Shown one piece after another: positions 26,001-33,951 of a stretch of 64,000 bases of DNA. Numbering within the stretch: the first letter of the stretch is position 1; each line of letters opens with the position of its first letter. Origin of the DNA: XBB1006 sp051877515 (GTDB taxonomy: Bacteria; Bacillota; Clostridia; Lachnospirales; Lachnospiraceae). The notes beneath the pieces were generated by a model. The model ran no database searches and was not told the DNA's origin. It worked only from the letters and a program-made list of their open reading frames with translations. Location: positions 1-64,000 of the forward strand of contig JBJEIY010000017.1 in the NCBI GenBank assembly GCA_051877515.1. The letters are read 5' to 3'. Position numbers and translations under genes: made by a program.

Positions 26001-27274
26001 GTTGCGTCTGGAGCAGTGATCTTAAGCGTACCAGCCAGGGAGTGCTTTCCTAAGCTGAGGATCAGTGTTCCGTTGCCGTTCCAGGTCGCATCTACATCGC
26101 CGGAGATATCCTGTCCAAGGACAACTGGCGCTTCAGATGTGGCGGTTGAAATCGCTGCTGCAAATGCTTTTGCAGAATCTTCTGTACCGGATGGTTCGTC
26201 GCCACCGGATGGTTCGTCGCCACCGGATGGTTCGTCGCCACCGGATGGTTCATCGCCACCGGAAGGCTTGTCACCGGAGGAACTGCCGCCACTGGAGGAA
26301 CCGCCGCTACCCCAGTAGCCACCGCCACCGGTAGAACCGGAGTTGGAGTTGCCGTTATCGGTATTACCATTATCGGTGTTACCATTGTCAGTATTACCAT
26401 TGTCGGTATTACCGCTGTCGGTGTTACCATTGTCAGTGTTGTCGTTGTCGGTGTTACCATTGTCAGTATTACCGTTATCGGTGTTACCATTGTCGGTGTC
26501 GGAACTAGAAGATGGTTTCTTACCGGCTACAGAAGATGACTTACCGGCTTTGACGGTCACGGTAGTTCCGTCAGCGCGTTTAACAGTAATCTTCTTTGTG
26601 GTATTGTTGGTTACTTTTACTGTAATGGATTTAGATGTTAAAGTAATCTTGGAAGCACCGGCTCCGCGTAACAGCTTCACGCTTGCACTGGCGCCAGCAG
26701 TCAGAGTCATACCGATGGAGCTGGTAAGTGTTGAACCTGTAGCATTTTTACCAATGGTTACCTTGGTGTTGCTGGAAGCTGATCCCTTTGCGGAAAGGGT
26801 AGTCTTTGCTGTAATGGAAACAGCACTGATCTTACCATTGTTAGTTAGTGTAATTTTGCCATTCTTTTTAGATAAAGTCAGTTTCTTCACGGATGCTACA
26901 GAAGAAACAACCAGAGAGAGCTTGGAATCAGAAACACTCAGAGTATTGTTCTTTGCTCTTTCCGTGAATTTTGTGGCATTCGTGATGGTAATGCTTTTGA
27001 ATTTTCCGTTGTTGGTAATAGTAGCTTTAGGAGCAGAAACCGTTAAGGTTTTCTTTGTATAGCTACCAGAACCAATTTTCAAAGTTTGGGTTTTGCTGGT
27101 TTTGATGGTAATCTTTGTTACCTTCGTGTTCTTCAGTGCTGAATTTAATCCTTTTTGAGTACTTACCGTGACGGATTTAGAAGCAGCCTGCGCCAGATTT
27201 GCCGTAGATGGCATCATAGTTAGCACAAGTGTCAGCACGAGAAGTGAAGCCAGCATTTTTTTCAATGCTTTCAT
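23075..27274 (-). CDS. Large repetitive secreted surface protein
   Basis: The 1399-residue protein starts with a signal peptide (residues 1-31, ending AQAA). Residues 35-240 are serine/threonine/lysine-rich short strands, probably a beta-solenoid. A low-complexity linker follows, with ten NTDNG units and then PSGGDE units. Residues about 370-670 are again solenoid-like. Residues about 700-1060 contain Ig-like domains (YYGESIDLSKALITITYSD). The C-terminus holds two copies of a module of about 165 residues, each with VMNTFAR and a later GSNW. No LPxTG, S-layer-homology or choline-binding motif is visible, so attachment is unclear. The start follows AGGAGG. Confidence 0.85.
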   Translation of the reverse strand: MKALKKMLASLLVLTLVLTMMPSTANLAQAASKSVTVSTQKGLNSALKNTKVTKITIKTSKTQTLKIGSGSYTKKTLTVSAPKATITNNGKFKSITITNATKFTERAKNNTLSVSDSKLSLVVSSVASVKKLTLSKKNGKITLTNNGKISAVSITAKTTLSAKGSASSNTKVTIGKNATGSTLTSSIGMTLTAGASASVKLLRGAGASKITLTSKSITVKVTNNTTKKITVKRADGTTVTVKAGKSSSVAGKKPSSSSDTDNGNTDNGNTDNGNTDNDNTDNGNTDSGNTDNGNTDNGNTDNGNTDNGNSNSGSTGGGGYWGSGGSSSGGSSSGDKPSGGDEPSGGDEPSGGDEPSGGDEPSGTEDSAKAFAAAISTATSEAPVVLGQDISGDVDATWNGNGTLILSLGKHSLAGTLKITAPDATRIEIVDEGEGTDGAVISGNLIINAPNAHVENSAQVDGTIQIEAVANNTFVLRDIARLVEFLGGGKIEIPETLAETPQVSIKTDSQVTLDGNIQKVSVEKADAKINVTSGTSIAAVDVTGDAATAVSGSSVTIAGEGKVVSLNVSASVTLETQVDQVSVKNDSASIQVTEDSTVGSIVVEATVSNISIKVSGTLEILDLSNIINVGTVTVTGSAISGSSIVASDSNKVAIEEQLPEELKTQIVTIGSVTLAYTGSTDLYYGESIDLSKALITITYSDHSTNTLVVSEDMLNDYATDGYLEVTYAGKTSNQISLTYKKRDDSVTLSCTTGTKTTTEEGIDQYTVEDAVFAELDKYVSATSKEELKVTYSYCEYNSSVVNTGLPSTSGSYYIYAYSEGNDYCNGGKAVIIVKAAGWDQLSIKNETGTDEENSTEWNTFDYEGYTWIGLNFNDASKFSKDVIESFITNNIESESGYDLSYQYCISNAPYAEEGLPDVPGNWCVYVSTPGATLDNHKAICISINVTGCAIQAVSATFSGDANPYPKDNITISTDEYSGYAIYDMPLEQGKEFTITYSAEVTEVITELWLGDYVWEKVDSISSTSTEGFYRIRVHVNATASEPESWCIFFINIVSSEDIQAYTESALKELAYTATTYNYDSGNNYLQPSYLSFNGDDTVSGTFTKENSLNAIESVFASKKDSITDGKITNASGYEKDALEYVIDSVVMNTFARYLGALYRANSNTKLVKIIFNGVDYTWNSEGKSAGSNWIDENGNTLVSAVVTAQNTAIRDVHLTLVAYNGYETTIRFVADVQVTAVEILGDLYPELVHVLGSACQYVYEDTTTNYQPLSKLAVSGNSVTASIGSEDASAISDIMSSTTYTQEVATLTYVMNTFARFVGAIYRCDSGSTVKAIKFNGNTYRWNDALGNKGSNWACESVSLVSAVTTYYQENPDTDKVTLELINDDGIALEMSFSASIAE
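26187..26276 (-). repeat. 18-base tandem repeat (PSGGDE linker)
   Basis: Four near-identical 18-base units and a degenerate fifth encode PSGGDE in frame. Copy-number change would alter linker length without a frameshift. Confidence 0.9.
26351..26500 (-). repeat. 15-base tandem repeat (NTDNG linker)
   Basis: Ten consecutive 15-base units differ at a few third positions and encode NTDNG or close variants. It is coding low-complexity sequence inside the surface protein. Confidence 0.92.
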
Positions 27275-27485
27275 TGAATTCCTCCTTTTTGTATATTAGC
27301 AAAATAAACTGCTATCTTCTATTATAAATACACTAATAAAATAATCAATAGAAATATTATAAAAAATAATATAAATTATATTATTCACGTACAAAAAGAA
27401 AGGCATTTGTGGATCAAATGCGCAAAAGGATACTATGAGAATTTGGGATAATAGTGAAGAAAATATAGTATTGTGAAAGAGTTAA

Positions 27486-27656
27486 TTATTCTGAGACATC
27501 AATATTAGACAGTGCATACTCAATACACTGAATGACAACTTTATTAAAGGACATGTTGTTTTCGTCAGCTAAAGACTGAACTTGATTAATCAGGTCTTTT
27601 GGAAGACGTAAAGATTTGTTTTCGTATTCGGTATAGTCAGCTTTTAGTTTAAACAT
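27486..27656 (-). CDS. Small ribbon-helix-helix protein
   Basis: The 56-residue protein begins MFKLKADYTEYENKSLRLP. It has the ribbon-helix-helix pattern: a short strand (KSLRLP), helix 1 (KDLINQVQSLADENN), the turn MS, and helix 2 (FNKVVIQCIEYALSN). Such proteins are DNA-binding repressors or antitoxins. No toxin partner lies beside it. The ribosome site GGGAGG lies about 10 bases upstream of the ATG. It sits between the large surface protein and an AT-rich inverted repeat that could be its operator. Confidence 0.75.
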   Translation of the reverse strand: MFKLKADYTEYENKSLRLPKDLINQVQSLADENNMSFNKVVIQCIEYALSNIDVSE

Positions 27657-27696
27657 ATTAATAACACCTCCCTCATATCTATTTTATTATATTAAT

Positions 27697-27760
27697 AACT
27701 CTTTTATAATATTTATTTAATGGTATTATTTTCATTATAAAAAATATTATAAAAAGAGTT
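27697..27760. promoter_or_regulatory. 18/19-base AT-rich inverted repeat
   Basis: AACTCTTTTATAATATTT (27697-27714) pairs with AAATATTATAAAAAGAGTT (27742-27760) apart from one extra base. It lies between the RHH gene (minus) and the deacetylase (plus). A similar AATATTATAAAAA string lies at about 27353, upstream of the surface protein. Confidence 0.55.
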
Positions 27761-27788
27761 GATTTTATGCATAAGAATCAGGAGGGGT

Positions 27789-27833
27789 ATGAAATACTTA
27801 TACAAAAACTCCGGCAAACTGCGTAGAATATAA
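27789..27833 (+). CDS. Possible 14-codon leader peptide
   Basis: MKYLYKNSGKLRRI is preceded directly by AGGAGGGG and stops 5 bases before the deacetylase start, which itself lacks a good ribosome site. Coupled translation would explain both. The short spacing between the site and the ATG makes this uncertain. Confidence 0.25.
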   Translation: MKYLYKNSGKLRRI

Positions 27834-27838
27834 AAAGA

Positions 27839-28555
27839 ATGCAAAAGGCAGTAGCTATGAAGAAAAAATATATAAGGACAGCGCTTGTTGTAGGAGCGCT
27901 GCCCCTGTTTTTATTCGCTTGGGTGATTTCCGGGATGCCGCAACAGTCAGCGCTACAAACAGATGTACCTGCCACACAGGAAACGGAGGAAGAGCCGCTA
28001 GCCAGAAAAGTGGTGGCTCTGACTTTTGATGACGGACCCCACGAAAAGATCACACCGAAGGTGCTGGATATTCTAAAGGAAGAGGGAGTGCAGGCTACCT
28101 TTTTCCTGATGGGGGAAAAAGTGGAAGAATGTCCGAAATTGGTAAAGCGAATGGTGAAGGAAGGGCATGCAGTAGGAAATCACACCTATTCCCATGTAGA
28201 TCTTTCCAGCCTGTCCACGCAGCAGGCAAAAGAAGAAATTGAACATGCCCAGGAGATCATTGAAAAGATCACGGGAGAAGCGCCTATCCTTCTGCGGCCT
28301 CCTTTTGGGAAGGTAAGGGAGAATGAAGTGCCGAAGGAGTTGCTGGAGATAGAGTGGAATGTGGATACCTTAGACTGGACCGGCAGCAGTGCAGGCCAGA
28401 TCCTAAACCGGGTGCAGAAACAATTAAAACCAGGGGCTATTATCCTGATGCATGACCAGTATCAGGGAACGGTGGAAGCATTGCGGGATTTGATCCGGCA
28501 GGTGCGGCAGCAGGGCTATAAATTTGTAACAGTGGAGGAACTGCTTTTGCTGTAG
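27839..28555 (+). CDS. NodB-type polysaccharide deacetylase
   Basis: The 238-residue protein probably deacetylates N-acetylglucosamine in peptidoglycan or another wall polymer. An N-terminal signal anchor (residues 9-29) places it outside the membrane. The five NodB motifs are visible: TFDDGPH (metal-binding and catalytic aspartates), HTYSH (metal histidines), RPPFG, the DTLDW motif and LMHD. The length is that of a minimal single-domain enzyme. An in-frame ATG at codon 7 is the alternative start. It may be translated together with the 14-codon leader upstream. Confidence 0.9.
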   Translation: MQKAVAMKKKYIRTALVVGALPLFLFAWVISGMPQQSALQTDVPATQETEEEPLARKVVALTFDDGPHEKITPKVLDILKEEGVQATFFLMGEKVEECPKLVKRMVKEGHAVGNHTYSHVDLSSLSTQQAKEEIEHAQEIIEKITGEAPILLRPPFGKVRENEVPKELLEIEWNVDTLDWTGSSAGQILNRVQKQLKPGAIILMHDQYQGTVEALRDLIRQVRQQGYKFVTVEELLLL

Positions 28556-28564
28556 CAGGGAACT

Positions 28565-28601
28565 ATTAAACAAAAATAAAAAATATTTGTTTTTGTTTAA
28601 T
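28565..28601 (+). terminator. AT-rich hairpin after the deacetylase
   Basis: ATTAAACAAAAA and TTTTTGTTTAAT form a 12-base stem 10 bases after the stop. It is a likely weak terminator. Confidence 0.55.
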
Positions 28602-28811
28602 AAATCGAATATAATACTTCCGAAAAATATGACATTCATCCTAAGTTGTTGCTGGCAAGAACAAGAAACCCACAATATGATATAGAAGGAATTCAAATAA
28701 TAGACATTGCGGAATGGCTATTCTGCTAAATTATATGGATAAAAATCAAAACGGGTTACTCTCTGATACCCCGAAAGGGGCTCAATCTGACAGGCGGTCG
28801 GATATCCGTTG
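28602..28811 (+). other. Gene-poor stretch with possible gene remnant
   Basis: One frame ending at TAA 28727-28729 reads KYDIHPKLLLARTRN and then DIEGIQIIDIAEWLFC. This looks protein-like but has no start or ribosome site, so it may be the tail of a lost gene. I do not recognise the family. Nothing else is seen here. Confidence 0.25.
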
Positions 28812-28952
28812 TGGAAAGTGTAATTTAAGTATGATATAATGAGCGCAAGTGAGAAGAATGTGCTTGCACATTCGGCGAACGGCGAAATTATTGAGTGAGC
28901 GACGCTCACGAGATAATAAAATACAAATATTTTCAGGGGAAAAGGGGATAAA
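28812..28952 (+). promoter_or_regulatory. Promoter and double-hairpin leader
   Basis: TGGAAA, 17 bases, TATAAT at 28835-28840 with an upstream TG (extended -10). The leader then contains GAATGTGC-TT-GCACATTC (28856-28873) and a longer hairpin with core GTGAGCG/CGCTCAC (28887-28917). No T-run follows either hairpin, so they are not obvious terminators. Confidence 0.6.
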
Positions 28953-30194
28953 ATGAGCTTTCAACTATTTGAAGTGGCAGGAGTCAGTCTGTTTCATGTT
29001 AAAACCATGGCCTTGATCCTATTTCTGGTATTTGGGATTATTGCAGTGGGATATCTTGTTGGAAAGGTCTCCGTAAAAGGAGTTTCACTGGGAAGTGCAG
29101 CGGTGTTTATTGTGGCGCTATTTGCCGGGCATTTTCTTCAGTACGGCCTGGATCATGTGACAGCCTGGAGTGAGGCCGGCGGCTGGGATGGCGTGAAGCA
29201 ATATTTCAGTATGATCCAGAATATGGGACTGATCTTTTTTGTAACAGCGGTTGGTCTCATTGCAGGGCCAACCTTTTTTAAGAACCTGAAGAAAAATTTT
29301 AAATCCTATGTACTATTGGGACTGGTGATCATTCTGGCAGGAGCAGGAGTCTGTGCCCTGATCACAGTGTTGGTTCCGGATATGAATTCGGCGATGTCGG
29401 TAGGACTACTGGCGGGGGCTCTGACCAGTACCCCGGCGTTTTCTGCAGCACAGGGAGCGTTGGCAGACAGCCCGCTATACAATCAGGTGGCGGTAGGCCT
29501 GGGAGTGGCCTATCCTTTTGGTGTATTGGGTGTTGTGCTTTTTGTACAGATCGTGCCAAAGCTTGTTCATGCTGACATGGACAAAGAAAGAGCATTGTTA
29601 GACGGAGGTGCCGGAGGCACTGCGACCCGGAAGGATGAGCAGCTGTTTACCATGGATAAGTTCGGTATTGGCGTTCTGGCATTGACCATCATGCTGGGAA
29701 TTATTCTGGGTAGTATCTGTATCCCGTTGGGAAATGGTCAGACATTCAGTCTTGGAACTACAGGCGGACCTCTGATCATGGGGCTTGTTTTCGGACATTT
29801 TGGTAAGATTGGAAAACTCAGCCTTCAGGTGGATAAGGATGTGCTGTCTCTGTGTCAGGAACTGGGACTGATACTGTTTTTGACGGGAGCTGGCGTGGAT
29901 GGTGGCCGGGACTTTGTGACCACTTTAAGTGAGTTTGGACCATCCCTGTTTGTCTGGGGAGCCATTATGACCATGGTACCGCTTTTACTGGGCTATGTTG
30001 TGGCACGAAAAGTGCTGAAAATGAGCCTGTTTAATACGCTGGGTTCTCTTACCGGAGGAATGACCTCTACCCCGGCGTTGGGGGCACTGATCAATGCCAC
30101 CGGCACCTCCAATGTGGCGGCGGCATATGCGGCAACCTACCCCATTGCATTGATCGCTGTAGTGCTGTGTGCACAACTTCTTACATACTTATAG
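28953..30194 (+). CDS. AspT/YidE-type membrane transporter
   Basis: This 413-residue polytopic protein belongs to the aspartate:alanine exchanger fold, in which two homologous halves each carry a G-x-T-S-T-P-A motif: GALTSTPAF at about residue 149 and GGMTSTPAL at about residue 370. Full-length family members (about 560 residues) have two RCK/TrkA-C regulatory domains between the halves. Here only a short charged linker (about residues 205-230) is present, so it is a core-only version. The substrate is unknown; dicarboxylate or amino-acid exchange is likely from the family. It is first in a probable operon with the next two genes. Confidence 0.82.
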   Translation: MSFQLFEVAGVSLFHVKTMALILFLVFGIIAVGYLVGKVSVKGVSLGSAAVFIVALFAGHFLQYGLDHVTAWSEAGGWDGVKQYFSMIQNMGLIFFVTAVGLIAGPTFFKNLKKNFKSYVLLGLVIILAGAGVCALITVLVPDMNSAMSVGLLAGALTSTPAFSAAQGALADSPLYNQVAVGLGVAYPFGVLGVVLFVQIVPKLVHADMDKERALLDGGAGGTATRKDEQLFTMDKFGIGVLALTIMLGIILGSICIPLGNGQTFSLGTTGGPLIMGLVFGHFGKIGKLSLQVDKDVLSLCQELGLILFLTGAGVDGGRDFVTTLSEFGPSLFVWGAIMTMVPLLLGYVVARKVLKMSLFNTLGSLTGGMTSTPALGALINATGTSNVAAAYAATYPIALIAVVLCAQLLTYL

Positions 30195-30204
30195 GAAAAA
30201 GAAT

Positions 30205-31248
30205 ATGAGACAAATGGATTATTTTGGAACACTGGGACCTGCCTGTGCTGACAGGGCCACATTAAAAGCCATGTTTGATGCGGGAATGACCGGTGTCCGG
30301 TTGAATTTATCCCATAGTAGCTTAAAAGACTGCGAAGAATGGATTGCGATACTGGACGAAGCGGGAAAGGATCTTAGAGTTAAGCGAAAATTGGTGATCG
30401 ACCTGCAGGGACCGGAGTTGCGTTGCGGAATTCTGAATAAAGACCTGCTGCTGGTGGAAGGAGAGACCGTACTTTTATCCGAACCTTTTGATAAGCAGGA
30501 AAATGATTATATACCGGTGCCCAAACAGGTTTTGTGGGAAATGACAAAGGGGCAGAAGATCCTGCTGGATGATGGAAAACTGATGCTGGAAGTTACCGGA
30601 TTTGAAGACCGGTCAGGCAGGGCTGTTTCCTGCGAAAAGCCGGAAAGCGGGGAACGGGTAGTATGCAGTGTCATAAGAGGAGGAAAGCTCTCTTCCCGTA
30701 AAAGCATTGCATTGCCCGGTTGTGAAATCTCACTGCCCACCCTGACACCTTCTGATATCCGTAATCTGGGGATGGCGGGAAAATACGGAGTGACAGGAGT
30801 AATGCTTCCTTTTGTACGGGGATGCAGGGATCTGGTAAATTTAAGAAATGTGTTGAGGGAAGCAAATTTAAGTCATGTTAAGATCTATGCCAAGATAGAG
30901 AATAAACGAGGCGTTGACAGACTGGAAGAACTGGTGGATGCCTGTGATGAGATTGTAATTGCCAGAGGAGATTTGGGAAATTCTGTGGAACTTTATGAAC
31001 TTCCGAAGATCCAGGAAGAAATCGGAATTACCTGCAGGCAGCATAATCGCCGGTTTATGGTGGTGACCCAGATGCTGGGTAGTATGGAGCACAATCCGGT
31101 ACCCACCAGGGCGGAAGTGAACGACATCTATCAGTCAGTGAAACAGGGAGCTTCCTCCGTGATGCTGACTGCGGAAACCGCGGTGGGACAGTATCCGGTT
31201 CAGGCTATGCAGGTACTGGTGAAAACTGCTCAAACTGCTTTGAAATAG
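30205..31248 (+). CDS. Pyruvate kinase-like protein, no C-terminal domain
   Basis: The 347-residue protein matches the barrel and B domains of pyruvate kinase. It has TLGPAC near the start, VRLNLSHSS, the active-site lysine in IYAKIENKRG, the metal and phosphate region IARGDLGN, TQMLGSM, and MLTAETAVGQYP at the end. It stops there, so the allosteric C-terminal domain of about 120 residues is missing and the enzyme would be unregulated or have another role. TQMLGSM replaces the usual TQMLESM. The start at 30205 is 10 bases after the transporter stop; rarA follows after 10 bases. Confidence 0.82.
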   Translation: MRQMDYFGTLGPACADRATLKAMFDAGMTGVRLNLSHSSLKDCEEWIAILDEAGKDLRVKRKLVIDLQGPELRCGILNKDLLLVEGETVLLSEPFDKQENDYIPVPKQVLWEMTKGQKILLDDGKLMLEVTGFEDRSGRAVSCEKPESGERVVCSVIRGGKLSSRKSIALPGCEISLPTLTPSDIRNLGMAGKYGVTGVMLPFVRGCRDLVNLRNVLREANLSHVKIYAKIENKRGVDRLEELVDACDEIVIARGDLGNSVELYELPKIQEEIGITCRQHNRRFMVVTQMLGSMEHNPVPTRAEVNDIYQSVKQGASSVMLTAETAVGQYPVQAMQVLVKTAQTALK

Positions 31249-31258
31249 GAGTGGATCA

Positions 31259-32599
31259 ATGGATATTTTTGAATATATGCGGGAACAGAACAAAGAAAAA
31301 GAGGCACCCCTCGCCTCCCGGATGCGCCCCCGTACCTTAGATGAGGTGGTTGGACAGGAGCATATCATAGGAAAAGATAAAATGCTTTACCGTGCGATCC
31401 GGGCAGATAAGATCAGTTCTGTCATTTTTTACGGACCTCCGGGAACGGGAAAAACCACACTGGCCAGGGTGATCGCTAATACCACCAGTGCTCTGTTTGT
31501 GCAGATCAATGCCACCTCTGCCGGGAAAAAGGATATGGAGGAGGTTGTGGCGAAGGCGAAAGAGAATGCCGGAATGTACGGGCAGAAGACGATTTTATTC
31601 GTGGATGAGATTCATCGATTTAACAAAGGGCAGCAGGATTACCTGTTACCTTTTGTGGAGGACGGAACCGTGGTCTTGATCGGAGCCACAACGGAGAATC
31701 CTTATTTTGAGGTAAATGGAGCGCTTTTATCCAGATCCATCATCTTTGAACTAAAGAGCCTTACCGTAGATGCGGTGAAAGAGCTGATCAGACGGGCTGT
31801 TCAGGATGAAGAGAGAGGAATGGGAGCGTATCATGCGGATATTTCTGAAGATGCGTTGGAGTTTCTTGCCCAGGTTAGCGACGGAGATGCCCGGTCGGCA
31901 TTAAATGCCTTAGAATTGGGTGTGCTGACCACCCAGCGGTCTGAAGATGGGATCATTCATATTACGCTTGAGGTAGCACAGGAGTGCATTCAGAAACGGG
32001 CGGTACGATACGATAAAACCGGAGATAATCACTATGATACGGTTTCTGCTTTTATCAAAAGCATGCGGGGTTCCGACCCGGATGCAGCGACCTACTATCT
32101 GGCTAAAATGTTGTATGCCGGAGAGGATATCCGGTTCATTGCCCGCCGGATCATGATCTGTGCGGCGGAAGATGTGGGATTGGCGGATCCTACGGTGCTG
32201 CCGGTGGCTGTCAGTGCCTGTCTGGCGGTAGAACGGGTTGGAATGCCGGAGGCACAGCTTATTCTGTCTGAGGCGGTGAATGCCGTAGCCTGCGCACCCA
32301 AGAGTAACTCCTGTACCAATGCGATCTTTGATGCCATGCAGTGTGTGAAGAAAACGGGAAGTGAGCCGGTTCCGGTTCATCTGCAGGATCATCATTATCC
32401 GGGAGCCGACAAGCTGGGACATGGGGTAGGATACCGGTATGCTCACGATTATCCCAATCATTATGTGGAGCAGCAGTATCTGCCGGACCGGATCCGGGAC
32501 AGACAATTTTACCGTCCGTCACAGCAGGGGCATGAAAAAGAGATCCGGGAACACCTAAAACGTATAAAAGGGGTAGACTACCCGGAAGAAAAGCAGTAA
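31259..32599 (+). CDS. rarA: Replication-associated recombination protein RarA
   Basis: RarA (MgsA) is a AAA+ ATPase that acts at stalled replication forks. The 446-residue protein has the Walker A FYGPPGTGKTT, Walker B FVDEIHRFN and sensor 1 GATTENPYFEVN, followed by the family's helical tetramerisation domain. The N-terminus carries LASRMRPRTLDEVVGQEH. It is 10 bases downstream of the pyruvate kinase-like gene, an unexpected partner. A GGAGTGG site precedes the start. Confidence 0.95.
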   Translation: MDIFEYMREQNKEKEAPLASRMRPRTLDEVVGQEHIIGKDKMLYRAIRADKISSVIFYGPPGTGKTTLARVIANTTSALFVQINATSAGKKDMEEVVAKAKENAGMYGQKTILFVDEIHRFNKGQQDYLLPFVEDGTVVLIGATTENPYFEVNGALLSRSIIFELKSLTVDAVKELIRRAVQDEERGMGAYHADISEDALEFLAQVSDGDARSALNALELGVLTTQRSEDGIIHITLEVAQECIQKRAVRYDKTGDNHYDTVSAFIKSMRGSDPDAATYYLAKMLYAGEDIRFIARRIMICAAEDVGLADPTVLPVAVSACLAVERVGMPEAQLILSEAVNAVACAPKSNSCTNAIFDAMQCVKKTGSEPVPVHLQDHHYPGADKLGHGVGYRYAHDYPNHYVEQQYLPDRIRDRQFYRPSQQGHEKEIREHLKRIKGVDYPEEKQ

Positions 32600-32660
32600 G
32601 ATGGATATTGACAGAAGGATAGATGGATAGAAGAATTAGGAAAAAGAAGGAGAAACGAAA

Positions 32661-33938
32661 ATGAAAACATTTCAGGAAATGACCAGAGAAGAACTGTTGG
32701 CAGAAAAACAGAGTCTGGAAGCGGCCTACGAGGAATTTCAGAAAAGAGGCTTAAGCTTAAACATGGCAAGAGGAAAGCCATCTACCGCACAGCTGGATCT
32801 TTCTACCCCGGTTGTGGATGCACTGGACAGTCATTCCGATTTCATGTCTGTGGACGGTGATGTGAGAAACTACGGTGTGCTGGCAGGAATCACGGAAGCC
32901 AGAGAGTTTATGGCGCAGATTTTTGAATGCGACAAGGATGAAGTGGTTATGGGAGGCGCTGCATCCCTGACACTGATGTTTGATATGGTAAGTCGTTCCA
33001 TGACACACGGTGTGTTAGGATCTACTCCATGGAGTAAGTTGGATCAGGTAAAATTCTTATGTCCGGTACCGGGATATGATCGTCATTTTGCCATTACCGA
33101 GTTCTTTGGGATTGACATGATCAACATTCCCATGACCGAAAATGGTCCGGATATGGATCTGGTGGAACAGTATGTAAACAATGATCCGGCAGTAAAAGGA
33201 ATCTGGTGTGTACCGAAGTACTCCAATCCACAGGGAATCACTTATTCCGATGAGACCGTAAAACGGTTTGCGGCCCTTAATCCGGCTGCGGAAGATTTCC
33301 GTATTTATTGGGATAATGCTTATATTGAGCATCATTTATATCCGGATGACCAGGATCAACTGTTAAACGTTTTCCAGGAATGTAAGAAAAACGGAAAAGA
33401 AGACATGGTATATATGTTTGCATCCACTTCCAAGATGAGTCTTGCAGGAGCAGGTATCTCCGCAGTAGCAGCATCCAAGGCAAATGTGGAGAGCATTTTA
33501 AAGGCTATGACCATTCAGATGATCAGTTTTGACAAAGTAAACCAGCTTCGTCATGTACGTTATTTCAAGGACATCAACGGACTGCGGAAGCACATGATGA
33601 AACAGGCTGATCTGTTAAGACCGAAGTTTGAGATGTTACTGAGTCTGTTTGATAAAGAATTAAAGGATCGTGGGGCAGGTTCCTGGTTCTCACCGAAAGG
33701 TGGTTATTTTATCACCTATGAAACCATTGATGGTTGCGCAAAACGGGTGATCCAGCTGTGTAAGGAGGCCGGAATGGTGATGACCGGCGCGGGAGCACCC
33801 TTCCCATATAAAAAAGATCCGAAGGACAATGTAATTCGTATTGCTCCGTCCCTGCCACCAATTGAAGAACTGGAAGTTGCAGGAGAACTCTTCGTCGTAT
33901 GTGTGAAACTTGCTACCGTAGAGAAATTGTTAGGTTAA
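32661..33938 (+). CDS. Aspartate aminotransferase, type Ic-like
   Basis: This 425-residue PLP-dependent class I/II aminotransferase belongs to the subgroup that includes the Ic aspartate aminotransferases. Features include LNMARGKPSTAQLDL near the N-terminus, the PLP lysine in STSKMSLAGAG (K258), the aspartate in YWDNAYIEH and the substrate arginine region VIRIAPSLPP. A strong AGGAGA site precedes the ATG. It probably transfers amino groups between aspartate and 2-oxoglutarate, although side-chain specificity cannot be read. The AEC permease gene begins 13 bases after the stop. Confidence 0.88.
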   Translation: MKTFQEMTREELLAEKQSLEAAYEEFQKRGLSLNMARGKPSTAQLDLSTPVVDALDSHSDFMSVDGDVRNYGVLAGITEAREFMAQIFECDKDEVVMGGAASLTLMFDMVSRSMTHGVLGSTPWSKLDQVKFLCPVPGYDRHFAITEFFGIDMINIPMTENGPDMDLVEQYVNNDPAVKGIWCVPKYSNPQGITYSDETVKRFAALNPAAEDFRIYWDNAYIEHHLYPDDQDQLLNVFQECKKNGKEDMVYMFASTSKMSLAGAGISAVAASKANVESILKAMTIQMISFDKVNQLRHVRYFKDINGLRKHMMKQADLLRPKFEMLLSLFDKELKDRGAGSWFSPKGGYFITYETIDGCAKRVIQLCKEAGMVMTGAGAPFPYKKDPKDNVIRIAPSLPPIEELEVAGELFVVCVKLATVEKLLG

Positions 33939-33951
33939 GGTGGTAGCGGAC

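Noticed and set aside
26351..26500. Regular repeats resembling a CRISPR array
   Set aside because: The 15-base units are contiguous without spacers and encode NTDNG in the frame of the surface protein.
26343..27062. Long plus-strand frame opposite the surface protein
   Set aside because: It is a mirror of low-complexity coding sequence; its product is a repetitive hydrophobic string with no ribosome site.
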